A stretch of 64,000 nucleotides of DNA from Microterricola viridarii (GTDB lineage: Bacteria; Actinomycetota; Actinomycetes; Actinomycetales; Microbacteriaceae): NCBI RefSeq assembly GCF_900104895.1, contig NZ_LT629742.1, forward strand, positions 3,038,001 to 3,102,000. The letters are read 5' to 3'. The notes under the pieces were generated by a model. That model ran no database searches and had not been told where the DNA came from. It saw nothing but the letters and a program-made list of their open reading frames with translations. Positions 25,850-33,547 of the stretch are shown one piece after another. Made by a program: the position numbers and the translations under genes. The stretch's first letter is position 1. Each line of letters begins with the position of its first letter.

Positions 25850-27268
25850 CTACTCGACCAGCACCGGCTGGCGCTCGCGCTGCTGTTCGAGCAGGTCGGC
25901 GAGCTGGGTGCGGGACTTTGTCGATCTTCGCCAGGGCGTCTCGACCTCGCTGCGGCCGTTCCGCAGCCAGGGCGGGGGTTTCACGTCCGGGACGCCGTCG
26001 ATCATCAGGATCCGCCAGCCGCTCGTCTCGATGGTGCGGTGGTGGTACCAGCAGAGGAGGACTCCGTTGCAGGTCTCGGTTTCGCCGCCGTCGCGATAGG
26101 CGATGACGTGGTGGATCTCGGACCAGGCGGCCGGGATGGAGCAGCCGGGGATGATGCAGCCGCCGTCGCGCAGGCTGATGGCCCGGCGCTGGACGGCGTT
26201 GAACACCCGATCGGTCGTGCTCAGGCTGACCAGGCGCCCGTCGTCGCCGATCAATGCATGCTGGAGGCCGCCCGCGCAGGCGAACTGCTCGACGGCGCGC
26301 AGGGACAGCGGTGCCTCGCAGCCCTCGATGAACCCGGACCCGTTGTGGGCGGCGAGGTCGGCCTGCCGCACCGAGACCAGCACCGTCGGGGCGGCCCCGC
26401 CCAGGGTTGGGGCGGCGGCGCTGCGGGCGGCGCCGTCGATCAGGCTCGCGAACACATCGTGCCGGGCCTGCGCGGTCGCCCGCGGGTCCTTCGGCTGGTC
26501 CGGGTCGGCGTCAGCGAAGGTGGGCTTCGAGCGCGGGCTGAGGTACGCGTTCAGCAGGGTCTCGAACTTCGCGTCGATCTCCGGCAACAGCGCCATCCTG
26601 CGGTGGACCAGGCCGCCCCGGGTGAGGCCGCCGCTGATGCCGCGGGCGGCCATCGCCCGCTCCTCAATCGGTTCGGTGCCGTCCTCATCGCGCACGCTCT
26701 CCCAGACCCGGGCCTGCCCGCGCACCTCGTCCGCCGCGAACGGCAGCGCGGACTCGATCGTGGGGCCGGTCGCCGCGGCCACGAGGGCGGTCTCGGCGTG
26801 TTCGACGTTGAGGTCGCCGACCCGGCCGCGGATCGGGTCGAGAGTGTCGATGATCGCCAGAGCGCTGTCGTAGCCGAGCGAACCGGCACGGAGGGCGTCG
26901 GCAACCTGCTCGAAGCGGGCCGGCATCGTGTCCCCGGTGAGCGCGGTGCGGGGCCGGACGGCCGCCCCGAGCCGCATCCGCTGCGTGAGGGTGCGCTCGG
27001 ACGCCAGCGTCACCCGGGCGAGGAGTTCGACCCCGTTCCGGCAGCCCTTCCTGGCCGAGAGGCGTTCCTCGCCGAGCTCGCGGCGGGAGCGGAACGCGAC
27101 CTCCCCAGCGGCCCGGATGCGGAGAGCGTCGGCGAGCCGGCCGACGGCCTCGGCCGTCGCAGTGAGCTCGAGCAGGGCGTCATCGCGCAGCATCCGCTCA
27201 TCGGATCCGGCGAGGGCGGCGGCGAGGAGGGACTGTGCCTCTGCCAGCTGCCCCGTCGCGATTCCCAT
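25850..27268 (-). CDS. DUF222 / HNH endonuclease domain protein
   Basis: 472 aa. The N-terminal two-thirds are the helical DUF222 region (LLELTATAEAVGRLADALRIRAA, DALRAGSLGYDSALAIIDTL, GGLVHRRMALLPEIDAKFETLL). The C-terminal HNH domain reads RDGGCIIPGCS, then SEIHHVIAYRDGGETETCNG and LLCWYHHRTIE, with all metal and catalytic His/Asn positions intact, so it looks active. The family is greatly expanded in actinobacteria and its role is not established. Flanked on both sides by module A repeats. Confidence 0.9.
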   Translation of the reverse strand: MGIATGQLAEAQSLLAAALAGSDERMLRDDALLELTATAEAVGRLADALRIRAAGEVAFRSRRELGEERLSARKGCRNGVELLARVTLASERTLTQRMRLGAAVRPRTALTGDTMPARFEQVADALRAGSLGYDSALAIIDTLDPIRGRVGDLNVEHAETALVAAATGPTIESALPFAADEVRGQARVWESVRDEDGTEPIEERAMAARGISGGLTRGGLVHRRMALLPEIDAKFETLLNAYLSPRSKPTFADADPDQPKDPRATAQARHDVFASLIDGAARSAAAPTLGGAAPTVLVSVRQADLAAHNGSGFIEGCEAPLSLRAVEQFACAGGLQHALIGDDGRLVSLSTTDRVFNAVQRRAISLRDGGCIIPGCSIPAAWSEIHHVIAYRDGGETETCNGVLLCWYHHRTIETSGWRILMIDGVPDVKPPPWLRNGRSEVETPWRRSTKSRTQLADLLEQQRERQPVLVE

Positions 27269-27346
27269 GACACCATTTTACGGCGGAAAGCAAGGGCGTG
27301 ACGAAGAAAATCCCTGATGTGGATAACTTTCTGTTCGTGCGGCGGG

Positions 27347-27576
27347 GTCTCGATACGCTCGTTCCTCGCTACTCGACCAACGGGTTGCGGCAGGGCCTGT
27401 TGCCGGTTCCGACGGGCTCGACCAGAGGGCTTCGGTCGCTCGTTCCTCGCTCCCTCAGCCGACGTGGGGAGGGAAGCTCAGCCGACGTGGGGAGAGGGAC
27501 ACGCGAGTCGCACGCTGACTGGAGGCGGGGCGCGGGAGTCGCACGCTGGCTGGAGGGAGCGCCAGCGACCGAAGCC
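27347..27576. repeat. Dispersed repeat cluster upstream of the DUF222/HNH gene
   Basis: Module A at 27347-27383, degenerate B-like sequence around 27429-27458, an 18-bp direct repeat starting CTCAGCCGACGTGG (27454-27471 and 27477-27494), a 20-bp near-identical pair (27505-27524 and 27536-27555, GAGTCGCACGCTG start) and an inverted B end at 27552-27576. The whole gap 27269-27661 holds no gene. The two A copies at 25715 and 27347 have the same orientation and identical sequence, bracketing the HNH gene. Confidence 0.85.
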
Positions 27577-27661
27577 CTGACACAGCAGGAGACGGGCGGG
27601 GTGTCGACACGCTCAACCAACGGAGCCCTTTGGACGGGCGGCGCGGAGGAGCGAGCGGCGC

Positions 27662-28990
27662 TCAGTCGCCGAGCACCCGGCGCAGGTACGGGTTCGCGAA
27701 GACGCGGTCCGGGTCCAGCTGGTCGCGCACGGCGAGGAAGTCGTCGAATCGCGGGTACACCGTGCGCAGCGACTCGGCGTCGCGGTAGTGCATTTTGCCC
27801 CAGTGCGGCCGGCCGTCGTGCGCGATCATGATCTGCTCGACGGCGCGGAAGTACTCCTCCGGGTCCTCGCGGAAGAAGCGGTGCACTGCGATATAGCCGC
27901 TCTCGCGGCCGTACGCCGTCGACAGCCAGTTGTCGTCGGCGGCCGCCGCGCGCACCTCCAACGGGAACGAGATCTTCCAGCCCCTGCGCTCGATCAGCGC
28001 GCGCACCTCGGCGAGCGCGGCCGGCACCGCCGCGAGCGGCACCGCATACTCCATCTCGCGGAAGCGCACCGTCCTGCTGGTGGTGAAGACCGACGGCGAG
28101 AGGTCGGTGAAATCGCGATTGCCGGTGACCTTGTCGGCCAGCCGGCTGAGCCGTGGGATGGTCGCCGGCGCGAGGCGGCCGAGGTTGCACAGCGCCCGGT
28201 ACAGGGTGTTGCCGACGAGCTCGTCGTCGACCCAGCGCTTGAACGGCGGGATCGGGGCGAGCACGGCGTCCCCCGGCAGCCGGGTGTTGGTCTTGGTCAG
28301 CGCCGTCTCGGTGTGCGGGAACCAATAGAACTCGAAGTGGTCGACGGATGCCGTGCGCTCCAGGAACCCGTCCATGACGGCGGCCAGCGGCTCCGGCCGC
28401 TCGACGGCCTGCAACGCGAAGGCGGGCACCAGTTGCATCGTGATGTCGACGATCACGCCGAGCGCGCCGAGTCCGAGCCGGGCGGCCGGCAGCAGCTCGG
28501 CGTTCGATGTGTCGCCGTTGCAGTCGGTGCCGATCCGCATCAGCTCGCCGCGGCCCGTCACCAGCGTCAGCCCGATGATCTGGGTGGCGAGCCCCCCGAG
28601 CTTCAGGCCGGTGCCGTGCGTGCCCGTCGAGGTGGCGCCGGCGATGGTCTGCTTGTCGACATCGCCCATGTTCGGCAGGGCCAGCCCCAGCGGGGCGAGC
28701 AACCCGGGCAGCTGGTACAGATTCGTCCCGGCCGCGAGGGTCACCTGGTGCTTCGCCACGTTGTGGGCGATGACGCCGCGCAGCCCGGAGAGCTCCAGCT
28801 GCACGCCGGGCGCCACCGCGATGCCGGTGAAGCTGTGCCCGGCTCCGATCGCCTTGATCGGGAGCCCGGCGGACGCGGCCGCCTGCACGGCGCGCTGCAC
28901 GGCGCCGACGCTGGCCGGGCGTTCGACGCGCACCGGGCGCACCGACTCGCTGCGGCCCCAATTGCGCCAGATCGCCCCGGTCGCGGCCAT
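27662..28990 (-). CDS. FAD-linked oxidase, D-arabinono-1,4-lactone / alditol oxidase family
   Basis: 442 aa. N-terminal FAD_binding_4 domain with GAGHSFTGIAVAPG, whose His52 is the usual covalent flavin site, and NMGDVDKQTIAGATSTGTHGTG; the C-terminal ALO domain ends HWGKMHYRDAESLR and DPDRVFANPYLRRVLGD. Family members oxidise sugar lactones or polyols with O2. The ATG at 28990 is preceded by GGGGGAG; a GTG at 29065 overlapping the upstream stop would add 25 residues. Last gene of a four-gene operon. Confidence 0.88.
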   Translation of the reverse strand: MAATGAIWRNWGRSESVRPVRVERPASVGAVQRAVQAAASAGLPIKAIGAGHSFTGIAVAPGVQLELSGLRGVIAHNVAKHQVTLAAGTNLYQLPGLLAPLGLALPNMGDVDKQTIAGATSTGTHGTGLKLGGLATQIIGLTLVTGRGELMRIGTDCNGDTSNAELLPAARLGLGALGVIVDITMQLVPAFALQAVERPEPLAAVMDGFLERTASVDHFEFYWFPHTETALTKTNTRLPGDAVLAPIPPFKRWVDDELVGNTLYRALCNLGRLAPATIPRLSRLADKVTGNRDFTDLSPSVFTTSRTVRFREMEYAVPLAAVPAALAEVRALIERRGWKISFPLEVRAAAADDNWLSTAYGRESGYIAVHRFFREDPEEYFRAVEQIMIAHDGRPHWGKMHYRDAESLRTVYPRFDDFLAVRDQLDPDRVFANPYLRRVLGD

Positions 28991-29061
28991 CGTTGCTCCC
29001 CCACTGCTCGTTCCAGTCCCTGCCGCTCCCGGGGCGTGGCCCTCGCGGGTGCTCTCTCCAC

Positions 29062-30333
29062 TCACAGGAATGCCTTTCCCTCGCCGCGATAGCTGGGCAT
29101 CATGCCCACCACCTGGTCGCCGTCGACCAGCGCGAATTCGTTGACGTGCTCGGCGAGTTCGCCGGACTTCGTGTGCCGCAGCCACACCCGGTCGCCGGGC
29201 CGCAGTCGGCGGGCCGCCTCCCCGGTGAGCGGGCTCTGCACCTCGCCGGCCATCTCGCGCGACACGTAGCTCAGGCCCTCCGGCCAGACCAGTTGCGGCA
29301 GCCTGTCGACGTTGGGCGGGCCGGATGCCACCCACCCGCCGCCCAGCATGGTGGCGGTGTCCCCCGTGGCCTTGCGCACGATCGGCAGCGCGAACGCGGC
29401 GGCCGGCGCCGGCGCGAAGTGCTCGTAGTTGTCGAAGAGGTGCCCGCCGAAGATCCCGCTGCCGGCGGCGATCTCGGTGACGGACGGGTCACTCGCCGTG
29501 CTCTCCAGCGAGCCGGTGCCGCCGCCGTTGACGAACTGCAGCGGTGCGATGGCGCGCACAGCGGCCACCGCGGCGCCGCGGCGCTCGTGCAGCTCGGCGA
29601 CGGACTGCCTCTGCATCCACCGGTTGACCGCGCCGTCGACGGGCTTGCCGATTGGCCGGTTGCCGACGCCGGCGATCTGCGCCTCGTACGCCATCATGCC
29701 GACGAGCTCGAAACCGGGCCGGGCGACGATGTAGCCGGCGAGTGCGCGGGTGTCCTCGACGCTGTGCACCGGGGACCGCCAGACGCCGAGGTGGCCCAGC
29801 ACGGGCGCGTTCCAGGAGGCGTCGAGTTCCAGGCACACCCGGATGCTCTCCCGCTCCCCCGGCTTCAGCACCGCGTCGATGACGTTCAGCTGGTCTGGCG
29901 AGTCGACCATCAGCGTGACGCGGGCGGCCAGCTCCGGCGAGGTGGCCAGGCGCCGGATGGCGGCGCGGTCCACGCTCGGGTAGCCGACGACGACGTCGTC
30001 GACCGTCTCGGCCAGCCAGAGTGCCTCGGCCAGCGTGTAGGCGAGCACTCCGTGGTAGCCGGGCAGGGCGAGCAGCTGCTCGATCACCCCGCGCACGCGG
30101 AGCGATTTGCTGGCCACCCGGATCGGCGTGCCGGCGGCCCGGCGCAGCATGTCGCTGGCGTTGTGCCGCAGCGCGTCCAGCGCCAGCACGGCGAAGGGCG
30201 GGTCCAGCTCGGCCGTGGCGGCGTCGAGGGCGCGCCAGTAGTCGGCGCCGTCGAAGCGGGCGGGCAGCGCGGACGCCGCCATGCCGGCATCCGGCAGCTC
30301 GAAGCCCGAGCGCAGCAGGAGCTCTGTCGTCAT
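29062..30333 (-). CDS. Alanine racemase / D-threonine aldolase-like PLP enzyme
   Basis: 423 aa, fold-type III PLP enzyme. The Schiff-base lysine is in TPIRVASKSLRVRGV (Lys76); barrel motifs DSPDQLNVIDAV, VCLELDASWNAPVLGHLGVW and GGGTGSLESTASDPSVTEI follow; the C-terminal beta domain ends GDRVWLRHTKSGELAEHVNEF with the metal-type histidines of the D-threonine aldolase branch. Known relatives act as D-threonine aldolases or D-serine deaminases. Start ATG at 30333 shares its A with the MFS stop (TGATG). Confidence 0.85.
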   Translation of the reverse strand: MTTELLLRSGFELPDAGMAASALPARFDGADYWRALDAATAELDPPFAVLALDALRHNASDMLRRAAGTPIRVASKSLRVRGVIEQLLALPGYHGVLAYTLAEALWLAETVDDVVVGYPSVDRAAIRRLATSPELAARVTLMVDSPDQLNVIDAVLKPGERESIRVCLELDASWNAPVLGHLGVWRSPVHSVEDTRALAGYIVARPGFELVGMMAYEAQIAGVGNRPIGKPVDGAVNRWMQRQSVAELHERRGAAVAAVRAIAPLQFVNGGGTGSLESTASDPSVTEIAAGSGIFGGHLFDNYEHFAPAPAAAFALPIVRKATGDTATMLGGGWVASGPPNVDRLPQLVWPEGLSYVSREMAGEVQSPLTGEAARRLRPGDRVWLRHTKSGELAEHVNEFALVDGDQVVGMMPSYRGEGKAFL

Positions 30334-31625
30334 CAGCGCACTCCCTTCACTCGCGAGACGGCCAGTGCCCCGGCGAAGGCGAAGACGGCCGACATGAGGA
30401 ACAGCCCTTGGAAGCTGCCGAGCATCGCCACGGTCGCGGCGCCCAGCATCGGGGCGATGGCCTGCGGCACGGTGGTGGCGATGTTCATGATGCCGAGGTC
30501 CTTGCCGCGGCTGGCCGGGTCGGGCAGCACCTGGGTGGCCAGCGCCTGGTCGACCGAGAGGAAGCAGCCGTAGCCGAGCCCGAGCAGCCCGGCGGCGACC
30601 ATGGCAACGGGCAGGCTGGGGAAGAACGCCAGCATCAGCGCGGCGACGGCCTGGGCACTCGACGACATGAACACGAAGGACTTGCGCCGGCCCAAGCGGT
30701 CTGAGAGCCGGCCGAGCACGAGCGAGGCGAGCACGACGAAGACCATGTAGATCAGGGTGAGCAGGATCAGGTTCTCTTCGGCGTTCGCATCCTTCAGCTG
30801 GAACATCAGAAAGTAGAGCAGCAGGCTCGTGCCGAAGGCGTTGCCGAAGTTCACCAGGATGCGGCTGAGCAGCGTCCAGCCGAAGTCGGGGTAGCGACGT
30901 GGGCTGATCCACAGGCTGGCCAGAATGCCGCGGGTGCTGAGCGGCTCGCGCTGTGTCGGCAGCAGCACGGCCTCCGGCTTGAGCAGGAAGGGGATCATCA
31001 GCAGCACCAGCAGCACGGCCATCGAGAGGTAGCCGAGCAGCTGGCCGGTGAACACGGTGAGCACCAACACAAGGCCGAGGATGGTGCCGACGGCCTGCGG
31101 CGCCGACATCCAGCCAGACACGTAGCCGCGCTGGTTCACCGGCACCTGGTCCGAGATGGTCGCGGTCAGCGCGGCCGTGAGCACGCAGAAGCCGGTGCTG
31201 GCGATGATCCAACAGATCGCGATGCCCACCAGCTGGGTCTGGAAGCCGAGTGCGACCAGCGCGGCCGCGAACATCGCCGTGCCGACGGCGATCCACGGTC
31301 GGCGGCGGCCGAAGCGGGAGGTGGTGCGGTCGCTCAGCGCGCCGGTCAGCGGGAAGGCGAGCATCGCGATCAGCCCGGCGATGCCGGAGATCACGCCGAA
31401 CGCGACGACGCTGTCCGTCCACTGCGCCGGCTTGAGCTGGGCGTCGATCTGCAGGGGCAGCAGCATCTGCACGGGTGTCAGCTGCGCCATCCAGATGCCG
31501 AGCCAGGCGCTGCCGAAGGCCGCGATCCAGCGGCCGGGAACCCGCTGGGTCGGTTCGGCGAAGACGCCGGGCAGCGTCGGGGCGCCACCGGCGCTCGTGG
31601 CCGTGGTCGTGGGGTCGCCGCTCAT
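30333..31625 (-). CDS. Major facilitator superfamily transporter
   Basis: 430 aa with about 12 membrane helices in two halves. Loop 2-3 motif GALSDRTTSRFGRRRPWIAVG and the equivalent LGRLSDRLGRRKSFVFMSS in the second half are clear MFS A-motifs. The GRRRPW form recalls the sugar:cation symporter-like branch (GPH/sucrose-type). The ATG overlaps the TetR stop by 4 nt. It probably moves the substrate or product of the downstream enzymes. Confidence 0.9.
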   Translation of the reverse strand: MSGDPTTTATSAGGAPTLPGVFAEPTQRVPGRWIAAFGSAWLGIWMAQLTPVQMLLPLQIDAQLKPAQWTDSVVAFGVISGIAGLIAMLAFPLTGALSDRTTSRFGRRRPWIAVGTAMFAAALVALGFQTQLVGIAICWIIASTGFCVLTAALTATISDQVPVNQRGYVSGWMSAPQAVGTILGLVLVLTVFTGQLLGYLSMAVLLVLLMIPFLLKPEAVLLPTQREPLSTRGILASLWISPRRYPDFGWTLLSRILVNFGNAFGTSLLLYFLMFQLKDANAEENLILLTLIYMVFVVLASLVLGRLSDRLGRRKSFVFMSSSAQAVAALMLAFFPSLPVAMVAAGLLGLGYGCFLSVDQALATQVLPDPASRGKDLGIMNIATTVPQAIAPMLGAATVAMLGSFQGLFLMSAVFAFAGALAVSRVKGVR

Positions 31626-32218
31626 GACTGCCTGCCCAATCCTGCGAGCGCATCCGCCGCAAAGTCCATCACGGATGCCGCGGCCGCGTCGTCGCGGTCG
31701 ACCAGCCAGGAGACGGTCAACCCGTCGGTCAGCACCACCAGCAGGCGGGCCACCTCCTCGACGGGAAGGATCCAGGTCGTGCCCGTGTGCTCGGCCGCCG
31801 TCGTCAGCGCGGCCGCGGCGAGCGTGTAGTAGTGGTCGTATTGCAGCCGGGCGAGCTGTTCCATGCCTTCCGAGCGCAGCGCCTGCTGGGTGAGTTCGAG
31901 CATCGCCTGCTCGCGCAGCGGGTCGGCGCGCAGCAGGTCGGCGTAGCGCTGCAGCCCGGCGCGGATGATGTCGCGCAGGGAGGCGTCGCCGTAGGGCCCG
32001 GGCAGCACGGCCGCCTCCTCGTGCGCGACGACGAAGGAGATGAGCTCGTGCATGAGCTCGTCGCGGGAGGAGAACGCGTAGTGGAAGCTGGCCAGCGACA
32101 TGCCGGCCTCGGCGACGATGGCCCGCGTGGTGGCCGCCGCGACGCCCTGGGTGGCGACGACGCGCAGCGCCGCCTGGACAAGTGCCGCACGGCGTTCCGC
32201 CGCGGGGATGCGGGGCAT
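31622..32218 (-). CDS. TetR family transcriptional regulator
   Basis: 198 aa. HTH region ALVQAALRVVATQGVAAATTRAIVAEAGMSLASFHYAFSSRDELMHELI. The start at 32218 is fixed by a near-perfect Shine-Dalgarno AAGGAGGTCCAG. First gene of the four-gene operon, so it is likely autoregulatory through the inverted repeats at 32283-32304. Confidence 0.92.
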   Translation of the reverse strand: MPRIPAAERRAALVQAALRVVATQGVAAATTRAIVAEAGMSLASFHYAFSSRDELMHELISFVVAHEEAAVLPGPYGDASLRDIIRAGLQRYADLLRADPLREQAMLELTQQALRSEGMEQLARLQYDHYYTLAAAALTTAAEHTGTTWILPVEEVARLLVVLTDGLTVSWLVDRDDAAAASVMDFAADALAGLGRQS

Positions 32219-32282
32219 CTGGACCTCCTTACACGACACTGAGCAAGTTTGTTCTCCGCCGCGCAATCGTGCGACGTTTCAG

Positions 32283-32304
32283 AAGTGGGACATTCGACCC
32301 ACTT
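32283..32304. promoter_or_regulatory. Inverted repeat, candidate operator of the TetR-led operon
   Basis: AAGTGGG (32283-32289) and CCCACTT (32298-32304) separated by 8 nt, inside a larger imperfect dyad with GTTTCA on the left and TGAAAC on the right. Located between the divergent tetR (32218) and ppx (32388) genes. Confidence 0.6.
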
Positions 32305-32387
32305 GTTGAATGTGAAACAGTATGCACCATCGGCGTCCAAACCGCGCCATGTTCGCCGTGGTTGCCGCCGCGCACTATCGTTCGAGA

Positions 32388-33314
32388 ATGCGACTTGGAG
32401 TTCTCGACGTCGGTTCGAACACCGTCCACCTGCTGATCGTCGACGCCCACGTGGGGGCCGCGCCCGTGCCGATGGCCTCGCACAAATCGGTGCTGCGCCT
32501 GATGCGCTATCTGCTGCCGGACGGCTCGATCAGCGCGGAGGGCATCGACGCGATCCTCGAATCGGTGCGCTCGGCCGCCGCCGTCGCCCGCCAGAACAAC
32601 ATCGACGAGCTCCTGCCGATGGCGACGTCGGCGCTCCGCGAGGCCACCAACGGCCAACAGGTGCTCGACCTGATCGCCGCGGAGACGGGCGTGGAGCTGC
32701 ACGTGCTCTCGGGCGACGACGAGGCCCGGCTCACCTTCTTCGCCGTGCGCCGCTGGTACGGCTGGTCTGCCGCCGACACGCTGCTCTTCGACATCGGCGG
32801 CGGTTCGCTGGAGATCGCGGCCGGGGCGGACGAGTTCCCCGCCGTCTCGCTGTCGCTGCCGCTCGGCGCCGGCCGCAGCACGATCGCCTTCCTGCACGAT
32901 GACCCGCCGACATCCGCCCAGATGAACGCGCTGCGCGAGCACGCCCGCTCCGTGCTCGAGGAGGCGCTGCCCGCGTTCGCCGAGCTGCCCGCACCGGTGC
33001 ACGTCGTCGGCTCGTCCAAGACGATCCGTTCGCTGGCCCGTCTGGCCGGCTCGCTGGTGGACGGCGTCGGCGCGCTGGACCGCTCGCTGCTGCGCCGCTC
33101 GCAGCTGGAGGACTGGATCCCCCGCCTGGCGAGGATCCCCGCGGATGCCAGGCCCGCGCTGCCCGGCATCACCGCCGACCGCACCTTCCAGATCGTGGCC
33201 GGCGGCATCGTGCTCGCCGAGGCGATGGCGGTTTTCAAGGTGAAGGAGCTCGAGGTCTCGCCGTGGGCACTGCGCGAGGGCGTGCTGCTGCGCTACCTCG
33301 ACCGGCTGGGCTAA
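32388..33314 (+). CDS. Ppx/GppA phosphatase family protein
   Basis: 308 aa, actin-like ATPase fold. Seen: N-terminal LGVLDVGSNTVHLLIVDA (phosphate 1 loop), ATSALREATNG, DTLLFDIGGGSLEIA (phosphate 2 loop) and VVGSSKTIRSLAR. Cleaves polyphosphate or pppGpp. The length matches the short actinobacterial exopolyphosphatase type lacking the C-terminal HD-like domains. Start at ATG 32388; an upstream in-frame ATG would run through the candidate operator. Confidence 0.92.
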   Translation: MRLGVLDVGSNTVHLLIVDAHVGAAPVPMASHKSVLRLMRYLLPDGSISAEGIDAILESVRSAAAVARQNNIDELLPMATSALREATNGQQVLDLIAAETGVELHVLSGDDEARLTFFAVRRWYGWSAADTLLFDIGGGSLEIAAGADEFPAVSLSLPLGAGRSTIAFLHDDPPTSAQMNALREHARSVLEEALPAFAELPAPVHVVGSSKTIRSLARLAGSLVDGVGALDRSLLRRSQLEDWIPRLARIPADARPALPGITADRTFQIVAGGIVLAEAMAVFKVKELEVSPWALREGVLLRYLDRLG

Positions 33315-33390
33315 CCGCCCGCTGGACCGGCCTCCTGCTCGACCCCGCTGTCGATGCGTGTGCCGTCGCCGCGGCGCGAATTCTTCTCGG

Positions 33391-33464
33391 TACCCCCACA
33401 GGGACTCGAACCCTGACTCGGACGATTTTAAGTCGTCTGCCTCTACCGATTGGGCTATAGGGGC
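33391..33464 (-). tRNA. tRNA-Leu (UAA anticodon)
   Basis: 74 nt. Acceptor GCCCCTA pairs with TGGGGGT, with discriminator A. D-arm GCC/GGC with loop CAATCGGTAGA. Anticodon stem GACGA/TCGTC with loop CTTAAAA, giving anticodon TAA. T-arm CAGGG-TTCGAGT-CCCTG. The variable region is only 5 nt (CGAGT), whereas bacterial tRNA-Leu normally has a long variable arm. 3' CCA is not encoded in full. Confidence 0.88.
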
Positions 33465-33488
33465 GCGCTGTGCAGTCTAGCCGCGAAC

Positions 33489-33523
33489 AGAACGGCCCCG
33501 AGGCGATGCCTCGGGGCCGTTCT
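33489..33523. terminator. Terminator of the NADH dehydrogenase gene
   Basis: Perfect 16-bp stem AGAACGGCCCCGAGGC / GCCTCGGGGCCGTTCT with a GAT loop, lying 25 nt past the NDH-2 stop and before the tRNA gene on the same strand. Confidence 0.8.
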
Positions 33524-33547
33524 TCAACACGTGTGCCGAGGCACCGC

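Noticed and set aside
30334-31662. Extension of the PLP enzyme frame across the MFS gene into one 866-codon protein
   Set aside because: The upstream part is antisense-like Arg/His-rich sequence in another frame of the MFS gene; the ATG at 30333 starts a normal domain.
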